A stretch of DNA of 64,000 bases, taken from the NCBI RefSeq assembly GCF_013141825.1, contig NZ_RZNH01000017.1, positions 34,617 through 98,616 on the forward strand. The letters are read 5' to 3'. The notes under the pieces are model-generated. The model was not told the origin of the DNA. It saw only the letters and a program-made list of their open reading frames with translations, and did not search any database. Positions within the stretch are counted from its first letter, which is position 1. Each line of letters starts with the position of its first letter. Positions 31,621 to 41,495 of this stretch are shown piece after piece. Source of the stretch: Marinifilum caeruleilacunae. GTDB lineage: Bacteria > Bacteroidota > Bacteroidia > Bacteroidales > Marinifilaceae. Both the position numbers and the translations under genes were made by a program.

Positions 31621-32535
31621 TTAATCTATTCGTATTTTCTCTTGGGGCTGAATTTCAATCATTTTCCCATTGATTCGAAGCCATAAAACAAGACTGGAAT
31701 TATTAAGCAGTTCATTCTTGCCGGAAATGGATCTAATGGCCTTTATATATTCAACAAATTCACCAGCTGTTGCACTCCAAAGCTCATTTGTATTTTTTAA
31801 TTCCAGGCAGATATTCTCAAAATACTCCCAATTGTTATTTTCCTGATTTCCATCAAACTCCCAACTGTGCCCCCAAATGTGAAACAGTATTGGTTTCTGG
31901 GCTGATTTTGAAGTGAAATCTGGTAAAAACTCATTCGCCTGGCTATGATGGCAAGTTGGATTCCAAAGCAGGAAATTATTAGATAGTTCGAAAGTTTCAG
32001 TATCATTTATGGTTCTGGCATTGCTAATGCCGCGTCTCTTTAAAAGTTCTCTTGCCTCCTGTTTATACTCACCAAAAGGATAGGCAAAACTTACTATTTT
32101 CTTTTTACTGATATTAGATAAAGCTTCGATATTGGTTCTGATTTCCAGGTCAATTTCATCCTTTGTTAATTCCGGCAAATGAGGATGTGTATGTGTATGA
32201 GCCGAAATTTCATGTCCCTGGTAAATTCTGCTGATCTGCTCCTCGTTTAAATATCTTCCGCTCTTTCCAATCAGATTTTTCAACCAATTCACATTCTTCC
32301 CAAAATAGGCAGAGTTCAGGTTAAAAGTTCCTTTCAAACCATATTGATTCAGCATTGCCACCAGTATGGAATCTTGCTGCAAGCCATCATCATAGCTCAA
32401 AATAAGGGCTTTCATTTTTCCATTGGGATAAGCAAACATGCCTTCCCGATAGATTTTCTCACCCATTGTTTCTTGTGCAAAAAGAGTAGAGCTTAGTAGC
32501 AAAAGCCATATCAATTGAAACAGAATTATTCTCAT
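31621..32535 (-). CDS. Secreted polysaccharide deacetylase (CE4/NodB type)
   Basis: 304 aa with a signal peptide (cut after STLFAQ). The NodB motifs are present: LSYDDG (catalytic and metal Asp pair, about 48-53) and HEISAHTHTHPHL, containing the metal-binding HxxxH. SFAYPFGEYKQEA is the third conserved motif. It removes acetyl groups from a polysaccharide or peptidoglycan; the substrate is not evident. It begins 12 nt after an esterase gene, so the two probably act together on an acylated glycan. Confidence 0.88.
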   Translation of the reverse strand: MRIILFQLIWLLLLSSTLFAQETMGEKIYREGMFAYPNGKMKALILSYDDGLQQDSILVAMLNQYGLKGTFNLNSAYFGKNVNWLKNLIGKSGRYLNEEQISRIYQGHEISAHTHTHPHLPELTKDEIDLEIRTNIEALSNISKKKIVSFAYPFGEYKQEARELLKRRGISNARTINDTETFELSNNFLLWNPTCHHSQANEFLPDFTSKSAQKPILFHIWGHSWEFDGNQENNNWEYFENICLELKNTNELWSATAGEFVEYIKAIRSISGKNELLNNSSLVLWLRINGKMIEIQPQEKIRID

Positions 32536-32547
32536 AAATTCGATCTT

Positions 32548-33636
32548 TTACTTTTCGTATTGTAAACCAGCTGCCACTGTTGGCAATACCTTATGGTACA
32601 TTTGATGTGTAAACATACTGCCATGATCTCCCTGGTTGAGTTCAAAGCTATGTGATATTTTGTGATCTTTCAACAAATTGGCATAAGAAATCGATCCATC
32701 AACAATCCAGGCAAAACCATCGTTGTAGCCACAATCAATGCTCAAAAGCTTCAATTGATTCAAATTCTTTTGATACCTGGCAATTTCCTCATTCAACCCA
32801 CCAAAGCCTTGCTCCCATTTCAACCAGGTGTCTTTATCAACAATAGTGTCTTTATTCACAATTCGAATTGGATAATCGAAATAAGGCGCTTTTTCAGGGT
32901 TTGGGGCAAATGCCATTCCATATGCCAGGGTGAATTCAATATTCCAATCCTGTATCTCACCCACATATTTTAGATAGGCTTTGTGTGCCTCTTCCGGCGA
33001 TAATTTATCCAGGCTCTTAATAAGGCTAAGAATTGGATCAATTGTTCCCCCATTTTTGAAAATCTGGCAATTGCCCAAACCATCTTCATCAAATAGTCCC
33101 GGGCTCATTGCATATGCCAATTGATAAACTTCCGGGTGCAACATGGCTAAGTTCAATACGCCAAATCCTCCCATCGACATACCTATTAAAGCTCTAGAAT
33201 CTGCATTTTTCAGAGTGCGATAACTTGTATCCATAAAACGGACCACATCCTTCACCACAAAATCCTCCCAGTTTCCTGTTACTGGTGAATTCACATAAAA
33301 GCTACCTCTAAAGCTATAATCGCCAGTAATTTGTACAAATATGATTTCAGGAATTTGTCGATTTTGAATCAATGAGTCTACCAGGTTTGCCACATAGCCA
33401 CTTTGATCAATTCCTCCTCCATATCCTTCAAGGAAGTATACAACCGGATAATTGCTTTTGGAAGTAGGGTAAGATGGTGGTAAGTAAATGCCGATCTGTT
33501 TATCGGGATGATATCCCAACGCATTTTCCTGTAAAGAATGGGCCTCAATATTTTTGACGCTCCACTCTCCTCTTAAATTGTTCTCCGCATGGCTTGTAAA
33601 AGCAATCAGGCAGAATAAGAATAATGGCAATCTCAT
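32548..33636 (-). CDS. Putative esterase, alpha/beta hydrolase (PF00756 type)
   Basis: 362 aa with a signal peptide (cut after TSHA). The nucleophile elbow is GMSMGGFG (Ser about 154) and the histidine is in NQGDHGSMFTHQM near the C-terminus. The fold matches the esterase D/feruloyl esterase/antigen-85 group. HPDKQIGIYLPPSYPTSKSNYPVVYFLEG is the usual N-terminal strand region of this family. Paired with the deacetylase downstream, it may remove ester substituents from plant or algal polysaccharide. Starch-locus membership is unlikely since a terminator separates it from the susR-like gene. Confidence 0.85.
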   Translation of the reverse strand: MRLPLFLFCLIAFTSHAENNLRGEWSVKNIEAHSLQENALGYHPDKQIGIYLPPSYPTSKSNYPVVYFLEGYGGGIDQSGYVANLVDSLIQNRQIPEIIFVQITGDYSFRGSFYVNSPVTGNWEDFVVKDVVRFMDTSYRTLKNADSRALIGMSMGGFGVLNLAMLHPEVYQLAYAMSPGLFDEDGLGNCQIFKNGGTIDPILSLIKSLDKLSPEEAHKAYLKYVGEIQDWNIEFTLAYGMAFAPNPEKAPYFDYPIRIVNKDTIVDKDTWLKWEQGFGGLNEEIARYQKNLNQLKLLSIDCGYNDGFAWIVDGSISYANLLKDHKISHSFELNQGDHGSMFTHQMYHKVLPTVAAGLQYEK

Positions 33637-33810
33637 TTTGATAAAGTTTAGTTAGACTTCGTTTGAGTCGACTAAATAATAACATTAGATTGCCTAATAA
33701 TAATTTCTTAGATGAGATATAGAATGCAAAAAGGACATTCCAAAGCTTAATTGCTGACATTGTGCAACTTATAACAAACCCTCTTACCCAACAATATAGA
33801 TACAATTCGA

Positions 33811-33838
33811 AAAAAAACCCCATCAAGTTGATGGGGCC
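33811..33838 (-). terminator. Terminator after the tldE-like gene
   Basis: CCCCATCAA (33818-33826) pairs with TTGATGGGG (33828-33836), followed by seven U on the - strand. Confidence 0.92.
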
Positions 33839-33864
33839 TTATTAGATTGATATAATTTTTACGA

Positions 33865-35181
33865 TTACAATCCGCTAAAATCTACTCCTTCGAATAGCAT
33901 ACTTGGAGTTTGCCATGAACGATCGGTTAAAGGATCATTTCCTACAGCTACCAATTGATTCCAGATTTCTTTGTGATTACCAGTAATATTCATTCCTGAA
34001 ATAGGATGAATCACTTCACCATTTTTCACATAAAAACCTTCCACACCAACAGAAAAATCACCAGTGGCAGGATTTGAGTTACCACCATTAAAACCAGTAA
34101 CCAAAATACCCTCTTTCATTTCTCGCGTTAAGCCATTAAGATCTTTGCTGCCTTTTTCGAAAATTAAATTGGATGGAGAACCTGTAGTTGGCTGCATCTC
34201 TAATTTTTTTCCGTAGTAATTTCCAATGTAATAGGTTTTAAGAATTCCATTTTCAATCACTGTCATTTCTTTGGAAGCCAATCCATCTCTGTCGAAAAGA
34301 CGAGAATTACGTCCCGACTCAATAAATGGATTATCAACAATAGTTAACACATCAGAAGCTACTTTCTGGCCAATTTTACCTTCCATAAAGGAACGCTTTT
34401 GTTGCAAATTATATCCATACAATGGTTGAAGCAATGAACTGAATACTCTACCTACCGAGCGATTCTCGATCAGCATGTCCATTTTACCTGATTTAATTTT
34501 CTTCGCCCCAATTTTTTGTAGTGCTCTTTCAACTGCAATTTTTCCAACTCCTTCCGGATTCAGTTGATCCCAGAAACGGGTTGCCATATAATGACCAGCA
34601 GAAGGTCTGCTGTCGCCACCGTTGATTGACGCACCTGCACTTACATAGAAAGAAGTTGATTCGTTGAATCCTTCAACTCCATTACTCATTACCATATAAC
34701 CTCTTGATGATCCATCGCCATAAGAACCTGAAACGGTAATAATTCTATCGTCCATTCCAATAGTTTCGGCTTCAACTTTCATGGCTGCTTCGATCTTCTC
34801 GCGAGGATCAACAGCATCGTAAGTCGAGTCTGATAATTTCAAATCTTTCTCTTCGCCGTTGTAACATAGCTCGCGATCTGGTAAGGATCTGTATTTATCC
34901 TCGGCCAAATAGTTGGTTGCTAAAATTGCTTCTTTAATGAATCTTTCAAGCTCTGGCTTATTCAAACGGTTGGTAGAATGTGTTGAATATCTGCCATTCA
35001 CATATAGCTTAATACTCAAGCCACTTTCAATCGACTCCTGAATTTTATCGATTTTTTGTTCTCTAATCTCAACATCAGATTGTTTTGAGTCGTATACAGA
35101 AACTGAAACCTCATTCGCTCCATTTTCCTTTGCATATTTGGAAGCCCAATGGGCCAATTCCATTTTTTTATTGTCTTTCAT
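33865..35181 (-). CDS. TldE/PmbA family metalloprotease subunit
   Basis: 438 aa, no signal peptide. It has the TldD/PmbA fold but lacks the HExxxH zinc motif, which marks it as the TldE (PmbA) subunit. Typical segments are QKRSFMEGKIGQKVASDVLTIVDNP and VSVGVEGFYVKNGEVIHPISGMNITGN in the C-terminal half. In E. coli TldE pairs with TldD to proteolyse unfolded peptides such as microcin B17 precursor and CcdA. The partner gene lies 40 nt upstream. The partner carries an export signal and this one does not, which is odd. Confidence 0.9.
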   Translation of the reverse strand: MKDNKKMELAHWASKYAKENGANEVSVSVYDSKQSDVEIREQKIDKIQESIESGLSIKLYVNGRYSTHSTNRLNKPELERFIKEAILATNYLAEDKYRSLPDRELCYNGEEKDLKLSDSTYDAVDPREKIEAAMKVEAETIGMDDRIITVSGSYGDGSSRGYMVMSNGVEGFNESTSFYVSAGASINGGDSRPSAGHYMATRFWDQLNPEGVGKIAVERALQKIGAKKIKSGKMDMLIENRSVGRVFSSLLQPLYGYNLQQKRSFMEGKIGQKVASDVLTIVDNPFIESGRNSRLFDRDGLASKEMTVIENGILKTYYIGNYYGKKLEMQPTTGSPSNLIFEKGSKDLNGLTREMKEGILVTGFNGGNSNPATGDFSVGVEGFYVKNGEVIHPISGMNITGNHKEIWNQLVAVGNDPLTDRSWQTPSMLFEGVDFSGL

Positions 35182-35221
35182 TGATTCTTCTTTTTAATTG
35201 ATAAATGATACTACAATGCAA

Positions 35222-36757
35222 CTATGCATTAACTCCACCAACTGTAAGTTTCGAAACTTTAATGGTTGGTAATCCAAGTGATACAGGAACACCTTGTCCG
35301 CTCTTACCACATGTCCAGGTACTGCAGTCCATTTTAAAATCGTTGGCTACCATTTCAATTTCGGCCAATGATTCAGGACCATTACCAATCAGGTTGATAT
35401 CCTTAATTGGTTGAGTCAGTTTTCCATTTTCAATTAAATAGCCCGATTTCACGTAGAATGTAAAATCTCCAGCTCCAATTTTCACCTCTCCATTGGTGAA
35501 TGAATCAACAAATACACCTTCTTTTACGCTGGCAATAATTTCCTCTTTGGTATGAGGACCATTTTCCATATAGGTATTTCTCATACGAGGAAGCGGTGCA
35601 TATCTGAAGGATTCTCTTCTACCATTTCCTGTAGGATCTACACCATAATGCTTGGCGCTGATTCTATCGTGAATGTAGCTTGTTAACACACCATCTGTAA
35701 CCAGATTGGTTTTTTGCGTATCAATACCTTCATCATCAATGTTTACCGAACCTCTAATATTTGGATTGGTTCCATCATCAACGATAGTAACGAAATCCTT
35801 ACCAATCTTCTTACCCATTTTATCGGAGAAGATAGAAGTTTCCTTGCGGTTGAAATCGGCCTCGAAGGCGTGACCAATGGCTTCGTGAAGAAGAATACCT
35901 GAGCTACCTGCAGCAAGAACAACAGGCATTTCACCAGCTTTTGGTTTGCCGGCAAGGAACTGACGCTTTGCTCCTTTAACTGCCTCATTGGCAATCTCAT
36001 CAAGCAATTCATCAGTTAAGTATTCGAATCCTACTCTCATTGAACGAGCCGAATAGAAATCTTCTTTTTTATCTCCATCGATCATTACACAGCTAGCTGT
36101 TAAGCTAAACATTGGTCGGTAGTCGAAACTCAAAATCCCTTCCGAATTGGCAAACAAAACATAGCTCGACTCATCGTTCAGGTATACCTGTACTTTATCT
36201 ACTTTTTCGTCAAGAGCAAAAATCTTGTCGTTTAGTTTTTGTAGGTAAGGAATTTTCTGCTTGATGGAAACATCTTCCCATGCAGTTTTAAATTTGTAGT
36301 AATCTGGATGCGTTTTTTCATTTAAGTTAATCGAAGGAAAATCTTTACTTTCATTCGCGATGCTGGCAGCTGTCTTTGCCACCTTTAACATGGCTTCAAG
36401 ACTTACTTCTTCAGAAAAAGCATATCCTGTCTGGTCGCCTTTTAAAACCCTAACACCTACTCCATAATCGATGTTAGAACCTGCGCGATTCACTTCATTA
36501 TCCATTAATGCTACATTATTGGAAAGCGTATGCTCAAAATACAGGTCGCAATAGTCTCCACCTCGTGATAAGGCTTCGGCCATTACCTTTTGTAACATTT
36601 CTCTGGTTACACCAAAGTGTTCCAGGTACTCTCCCAATCCTGATTGGTCGGTTAACCGATTACAACCAAAACTTAAAAATGATGGTAGAATCGCCATTCC
36701 TGCAAGAGATACAGACCCTGTACGGATAAATTCTCTTCTTGAAACTTCATTATTCAT
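35222..36757 (-). CDS. TldD family metalloprotease with Tat lipoprotein-type leader
   Basis: 511 aa from the ATG at 36757; the frame extends to 36805. The N-terminus MNNEVSRREFIRTGSVSLAG has a twin-arginine motif (SRREFIR) and a hydrophobic stretch, ending in FLSFGC, a possible lipobox Cys. The catalytic zinc motif is HEAIGH (in ILLHEAIGHAFEADFN), as in TldD (HExxxH with a later Cys/His ligand). Family enzymes are cytoplasmic in E. coli, so a Tat leader implies periplasmic action here. It is first in a two-gene unit with the TldE-like gene. Confidence 0.9.
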   Translation of the reverse strand: MNNEVSRREFIRTGSVSLAGMAILPSFLSFGCNRLTDQSGLGEYLEHFGVTREMLQKVMAEALSRGGDYCDLYFEHTLSNNVALMDNEVNRAGSNIDYGVGVRVLKGDQTGYAFSEEVSLEAMLKVAKTAASIANESKDFPSINLNEKTHPDYYKFKTAWEDVSIKQKIPYLQKLNDKIFALDEKVDKVQVYLNDESSYVLFANSEGILSFDYRPMFSLTASCVMIDGDKKEDFYSARSMRVGFEYLTDELLDEIANEAVKGAKRQFLAGKPKAGEMPVVLAAGSSGILLHEAIGHAFEADFNRKETSIFSDKMGKKIGKDFVTIVDDGTNPNIRGSVNIDDEGIDTQKTNLVTDGVLTSYIHDRISAKHYGVDPTGNGRRESFRYAPLPRMRNTYMENGPHTKEEIIASVKEGVFVDSFTNGEVKIGAGDFTFYVKSGYLIENGKLTQPIKDINLIGNGPESLAEIEMVANDFKMDCSTWTCGKSGQGVPVSLGLPTIKVSKLTVGGVNA

Positions 36758-36821
36758 AAAAACGTGTTTAAGGTTAGGGTTTTCTTTGATTTTATTGGCA
36801 GTCAAAAGTTAAGGTTTTTTA

Positions 36822-36853
36822 TTGTCATAATAAAATGATTTTCTGTAAATTCG
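36822..36853 (+). promoter_or_regulatory. Candidate promoter for the prolyl oligopeptidase gene
   Basis: TTG at 36822-36824, 21-nt spacer, then TAAATTCG at 36846-36853. This fits the Bacteroidota -33/-7 pattern (TTTG-N19-21-TAnnTTTG) with one mismatch in the -7 box. The start codon is 42 nt downstream. Confidence 0.5.
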
Positions 36854-36895
36854 CTTCTTCTTAACATACTAAAAACTTAAATTAACTTTATACTC

Positions 36896-38983
36896 ATGAT
36901 TAAACCTTTAACACGATTATTAAGCTTTCTATGCTTAGTTTGTGGTACTGAACAAATCAAGGCGCAAGCTCTTGAATATCCTACCTGCCCAAAACATACG
37001 GTAACCGACACTTTTTTTAATCAATACCTGGTTACAGAAAATTACAGATGGCTGGAAGATGTTAGAAGCCAAAACGTAATCGACTGGATTAATGCCGAAA
37101 ACAAAATGTCGTCTAAATTCCTTACAAAAGCATCTGCCAAATACAACTCAAAAGCACTCATACAAAAGTATGCGCATGTAGATGGTTTTCATGCTGTAAA
37201 AAGTGGAAAATACTACTTTGCCAAATATGTTAGAAATAAGATGGCGAATGCTGCCCTTTATTTGGGTGAGAGTCCGAACAGTATCGATCAGGTGATTGTA
37301 GATCCTAACTTCAAAAATGGCAAAGATAATGTTAGCCTGGCAGGCTATAGTGTTTCTAAAAACTCCAACTATTTGGCCTATGCTATTACACGAAATGGAA
37401 CCGACTGGAGAGAAATTAAGGTGGTAAGTTTGCCTTCTGGAAACGAAAAGGGTGATCATATCAAAGGGGTAAAATACTCTTCATTGGCCTGGAAAGACGA
37501 TGGTTTTTTCTATTCCAGATATCCAAACAAAGGAGAGTTTTATACCGCAATTGGTGAGGAAGTATACTACCATAAATTGGGCGAGTCACAAGATCAGGAC
37601 AAGTTGATTTTTAAGAGGAAAGATCCTACCAATAAGTTTTCGTTTCAGACCACTTCTAACGAAAGATATTTCATTTTACAAGAGGAAACCAGGACATGTT
37701 TCAACTACTTTTTTATCGATTATGAATCTGAAAATCCATACCTGCGACCATTGTTAATGAAGCAGAGAAGAAGCATTTCATTTATCGACAGCCAGGATGG
37801 AAAGCTGATCGCCCTGGCAGGTGAAAAATCGAATGGTAGATCTGTGGTAGAAATTGATCCGTACAATCCATATCAATGGAGACAAATTGTAGCTCCTTTA
37901 CAAAATGGCGTGCTTTTGAATTGCTATGTTAAAACAGATCGCTTGTTGCTAAGCTATCAAACCAACCAGCATCCAATTCTTAAGGTATTCGACTATTCAG
38001 GGAAACAATTGTTCAATATGGATTTCCCGAATGGTAGTTCCATCTATGGTTTCTCAGGCGAAAAAGAAGATGAAAATTTAATCTTCTACAGAGAACAATA
38101 TACCATGCCGTCCATCTCCTATCATTTTAATATCAAAACATTCGAAGTAAAGTATGGTGAGGCTGTAAACATTACATTCAATTTTAAAAATTACGTTACA
38201 GAATCGGTTACTTACGCCATTAACGATAGCATAAGTATTCCTATGAACCTGGTATACAAAAAAGGTTTAAAGCGCGATGGAAATAATCCATGTTTGTTAA
38301 AAGCTTATGGCGGATTTGGATCAATTTCATCGCCCGATTTTGACCCGGGAATTGTTTACTTTATTGAGAAAGGTGGAGTGTATGCCTTTGCCAATGTAAG
38401 GGGCGGTGGAGATTTAGGTCTTGAATGGTCGATGGCAGGAAAAAGATTGCAAAAACAAAATACTTTTGATGATTTTAATGCTGCGGCGGAGTATTTAATC
38501 AAAGAAAAATATACCTCACCTAGTAAACTTGCCATAACAGGTGCTTCGCACGGAGGATTGGTTGTAGCTGCAGCTGCAATTCAACGTCCTGACCTTTACA
38601 AAGCAGTAATTCCTGTTGTTGGAGTAACCGATATGCTCCGATTAGAGCATTTCACTGTTGGCGTATTACATCGGGACGAATTTGGAACTGTAGCAGACTC
38701 TACCGATTTCGTAAACCTACGCAGCTATTCTCCGCTTCACAATATCAACAAAGATGTGAATTACCCTTCTATGCTGGTAATGACTTCGGAAAATGATGAC
38801 AGGGTTCCACCTTTGCATTCTTACAAATTCGTGGCAGAGTTACAAAACCGGGAGGCTCAAAAAAATCCAATCCTCTTGAGAGTGGAAAAAGATGCAGGCC
38901 ATTACGGTGGAACGAACTATACTTCACGAGTTCAGTTCAAGGCCAATTTGTATGATTATATTTTAAAAACCCTGGAGGAATAA
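36896..38983 (+). CDS. Prolyl oligopeptidase (S9A)
   Basis: 695 aa with a signal peptide (cut after EQIKAQ). N-terminal S9A region (YRWLEDVRSQNVIDWINAEN), seven-blade propeller (about 75-410) and C-terminal hydrolase domain. The catalytic triad is Ser551 in GASHGG, Asp in SENDDRVPPLHSYKF and His in KDAGHYGGT. It cleaves peptides after proline. It is single-gene, and divergent from the TldD gene. Together with the DPP IV and S37-type genes it gives the cell several proline-directed peptidases. Confidence 0.94.
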   Translation: MIKPLTRLLSFLCLVCGTEQIKAQALEYPTCPKHTVTDTFFNQYLVTENYRWLEDVRSQNVIDWINAENKMSSKFLTKASAKYNSKALIQKYAHVDGFHAVKSGKYYFAKYVRNKMANAALYLGESPNSIDQVIVDPNFKNGKDNVSLAGYSVSKNSNYLAYAITRNGTDWREIKVVSLPSGNEKGDHIKGVKYSSLAWKDDGFFYSRYPNKGEFYTAIGEEVYYHKLGESQDQDKLIFKRKDPTNKFSFQTTSNERYFILQEETRTCFNYFFIDYESENPYLRPLLMKQRRSISFIDSQDGKLIALAGEKSNGRSVVEIDPYNPYQWRQIVAPLQNGVLLNCYVKTDRLLLSYQTNQHPILKVFDYSGKQLFNMDFPNGSSIYGFSGEKEDENLIFYREQYTMPSISYHFNIKTFEVKYGEAVNITFNFKNYVTESVTYAINDSISIPMNLVYKKGLKRDGNNPCLLKAYGGFGSISSPDFDPGIVYFIEKGGVYAFANVRGGGDLGLEWSMAGKRLQKQNTFDDFNAAAEYLIKEKYTSPSKLAITGASHGGLVVAAAAIQRPDLYKAVIPVVGVTDMLRLEHFTVGVLHRDEFGTVADSTDFVNLRSYSPLHNINKDVNYPSMLVMTSENDDRVPPLHSYKFVAELQNREAQKNPILLRVEKDAGHYGGTNYTSRVQFKANLYDYILKTLEE

Positions 38984-38996
38984 ATTCATCCCAAAT

Positions 38997-39036
38997 AAAA
39001 AAGCGATATTACCAATCAGGCAATATCGCTTTTTTG
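38997..39036. terminator. Bidirectional terminator between prolyl oligopeptidase and ilvA
   Basis: AAAAAAGCGATATT (38997-39010) pairs perfectly with AATATCGCTTTTTT (39022-39035). A and T runs on both sides serve both strands; it also ends the leu-ilvA operon. Confidence 0.92.
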
Positions 39037-39057
39037 TGATTGTTATAAAAATAGAAC

Positions 39058-40290
39058 TTACACGATAAACTGAAACAAATCAGTTTTGTCATTCAGGTAT
39101 TCGAAAACAAAATTTCGCTCGGTCATTCTCTCTTGCAACCTGTGTAAGTCCTCAGGCTTCCGAACTTCAATCCCAATTACCGCTGGTCCTTTTTCCCGGC
39201 TATGTTTTTTGTAATACTCAAAATGAGTGATATCATCGCCCTGATCCAAAACATCGTTTACAAACTCTTTAAGTGCTCCTGATCGTTGCGGAAAACGAAC
39301 AATAAAATAATGCTTTAAGCCTTCGTACAACAAACTGCGCTCTTTAATTTCTTCCATGCGTGTGATATCGTTATTGCTACCACTTAGAATGCATACAACA
39401 TTCTTTCCCTTTATTTGATCCGATATCAATTCCAGGGCTGCAATTGACAATGCTCCGGCAGGTTCTGCAACTATCGCATCTTCATTATACAATCGAAGAA
39501 TTGTTGAACAAATTAAGCCCTCGGGAACCACAACAATATCATCCAAAACTTTTTCACAAATTCGCCAGGTAAGATCTCCCACTTTTTGTACAGCTGCTCC
39601 ATCAACAAATCGATCTATGCTGTCCAGTGAAATATTCTCTTTTTGCTCAAAAGCAGATTTCATGGAAGGTGCACCTTCAGGTTCTACTCCAATAATTTTG
39701 GTTTGCGGACTAAATTCTTTAATCCAGGCTCCCAGGCCAGAGGCCAAACCTCCTCCTCCAATTGGCACGATAATGTAATCGATCGGATCGGAACAATCTT
39801 GCAAAACCTCCAATCCAATGGTTCCTTGTCCTTCAATAATTTTCGGATCGTCGAAAGGATGAATGAAAGTTTTTCCATGCTCTTTCGCATCGGCTAATGC
39901 CTGATTTGAAGCATCGTCGAAAGTATCTCCCGTAAGAATAACCTCAACAAACTCACCACCAAACATTTTTACCTGCTTAATTTTTTGGCGAGGCGTTGTT
40001 TCCGGCATATAAATAACACCCGAACAGTTCAACTTCCTACAGGAATAAGCTACACCCTGTGCATGATTTCCAGCACTGGCACAAACAATTCCCTTCTCGA
40101 GTTGCTCCTTGCCAAGTCCGGCTATCTTATTGTAAGCTCCTCTTATTTTGTAAGATCTTACCATTTGAAGATCTTCACGCTTTAAGCGGATATTGGCAGC
40201 ATATTTCAAAGACAGGTTCATATTTTTCAGCACAGGTGTAGTTTCAACCACCTCCTGTACAGTTCGGCCTGCCTTTACAATATCCGCCAT
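39058..40290 (-). CDS. ilvA: Threonine ammonia-lyase (threonine dehydratase), biosynthetic
   Basis: 410 aa from the ATG at 40290 (MADIVKAGRTVQEVV). The open frame reaches 40392 and would overlap leuB, so the internal start is preferred. The PLP lysine is in MVRSYKIRGAYNK (Lys about 48). GGGGLASGLG is the phosphate-binding loop. A single C-terminal ACT-like regulatory domain (about 325-410) is shorter than the double one of E. coli IlvA. It makes 2-oxobutanoate for isoleucine. It is the last gene of the leu operon, so it shares the leader 3 attenuator. A cimA-like gene in the same operon offers a second source of 2-oxobutanoate. Confidence 0.95.
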   Translation of the reverse strand: MADIVKAGRTVQEVVETTPVLKNMNLSLKYAANIRLKREDLQMVRSYKIRGAYNKIAGLGKEQLEKGIVCASAGNHAQGVAYSCRKLNCSGVIYMPETTPRQKIKQVKMFGGEFVEVILTGDTFDDASNQALADAKEHGKTFIHPFDDPKIIEGQGTIGLEVLQDCSDPIDYIIVPIGGGGLASGLGAWIKEFSPQTKIIGVEPEGAPSMKSAFEQKENISLDSIDRFVDGAAVQKVGDLTWRICEKVLDDIVVVPEGLICSTILRLYNEDAIVAEPAGALSIAALELISDQIKGKNVVCILSGSNNDITRMEEIKERSLLYEGLKHYFIVRFPQRSGALKEFVNDVLDQGDDITHFEYYKKHSREKGPAVIGIEVRKPEDLHRLQERMTERNFVFEYLNDKTDLFQFIV

Positions 40291-40361
40291 TTTTGGATAA
40301 TAATGTTCTGATTTTTTTGTCACTTTTCCCCCTTTGTGATTAAACAGCCACAGCTTTTTAT

Positions 40362-41432
40362 TTACGCTTTTTCTATATATTCTGCCAACCAATCTCCTAC
40401 TTCGGATGTTGAGTAAGCTTTCTTTCCGTCGGCAATATCTTCCGTTACCACGCCAGCTTCCAACGATTGGTCAACAGCTTCACGAATCAAGGCTCCTTCT
40501 TTCATCATGCCAAATGCATATTCGAACATCATTGCTGCAGAAAGTACAGTTGCACAAGGATTTGCAATATTTTTTCCTGCCGCCTGAGGATAAGATCCAT
40601 GAATTGGTTCAAACACCGAAGTATGAACCCCTATAGATGCTGATGGTAACATTCCCATTGATCCGGAAATTACACTTGCCTCATCGGTAAGAATATCTCC
40701 AAACATGTTTTCAGTAACCATTACATCAAATCGCTTTGGCCAGGTAATAATCTGCATGGCAGCATTATCTACAAACATGTATTCCACTTCGATATCCGGG
40801 TAATCGGGAGCTACTTTTTGCCCGATTTCTCTCCATAATCTCGAGGTAGCCAATACATTTGCCTTATCTACAATGGTTAGTTTCTTTCTTCTTTTTCCGG
40901 CATATTCAAAACCCAAACGAATAATTCTCTCAATTTCTTCGGCTGTATAAACGCAAGAATCGTAGGCGGTTTGTCCATCCTCACTTCTTCCTTGTGGGCG
41001 ACCGAAATAAATTCCTCCAGTCAACTCACGGATACACATAAAATCAGCACCATCAACCAATTCTGTTTTCAGTGGCGATTTGTGAATCAAGGATTTAAAA
41101 GTATTTACCGGGCGAAGGTTTGCATACAAACCCAGGGTTTTTCTCATTTTTAACAATCCTTGCTCAGGGCGAACCTTGGCCGAAGGATCATTATCAAACT
41201 TGGGATGACCGATTGCTCCAAAAAGAACTGCATCTGAGTTCATACACAATTCATGAGTTTCAGCAGGATAAGGATCTCCCACCTGATCGATTGCCGTTGC
41301 ACCAACCAAAGCTTCGGTATATTCAAACTTGTGCCCAAATTTCTTTGTAATTGCATTGCAAACTTTTTTTGCCTGTTCTACAATTTCTGGTCCTATACCA
41401 TCTCCGGCTAATACTGCTATTTTATAAGTCAT
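40362..41432 (-). CDS. leuB: 3-isopropylmalate dehydrogenase
   Basis: 356 aa, the normal length. The isocitrate/isopropylmalate dehydrogenase motifs are clear: [12 protein letters not shown] at the start, [15 protein letters not shown], and [25 protein letters not shown] (metal-binding Asp residues). It oxidatively decarboxylates 3-isopropylmalate with NAD in leucine synthesis; LeuB-type enzymes can also act on 3-methylmalate in the citramalate route. It lies 63 nt after the leuA2 (cimA-like) gene. Confidence 0.97.
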   Translation of the reverse strand: MTYKIAVLAGDGIGPEIVEQAKKVCNAITKKFGHKFEYTEALVGATAIDQVGDPYPAETHELCMNSDAVLFGAIGHPKFDNDPSAKVRPEQGLLKMRKTLGLYANLRPVNTFKSLIHKSPLKTELVDGADFMCIRELTGGIYFGRPQGRSEDGQTAYDSCVYTAEEIERIIRLGFEYAGKRRKKLTIVDKANVLATSRLWREIGQKVAPDYPDIEVEYMFVDNAAMQIITWPKRFDVMVTENMFGDILTDEASVISGSMGMLPSASIGVHTSVFEPIHGSYPQAAGKNIANPCATVLSAAMMFEYAFGMMKEGALIREAVDQSLEAGVVTEDIADGKKAYSTSEVGDWLAEYIEKA

Positions 41433-41495
41433 TGTTTTGTTAGATTTAAGAAATCAGATGAGACTTGAATTGTAACTGTCATCATCTATTTGTGT

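Noticed and set aside
40291-40392. N-terminal extension of ilvA
   Set aside because: It would overlap leuB and adds residues not typical of threonine dehydratase; the ATG at 40290 is preferred.
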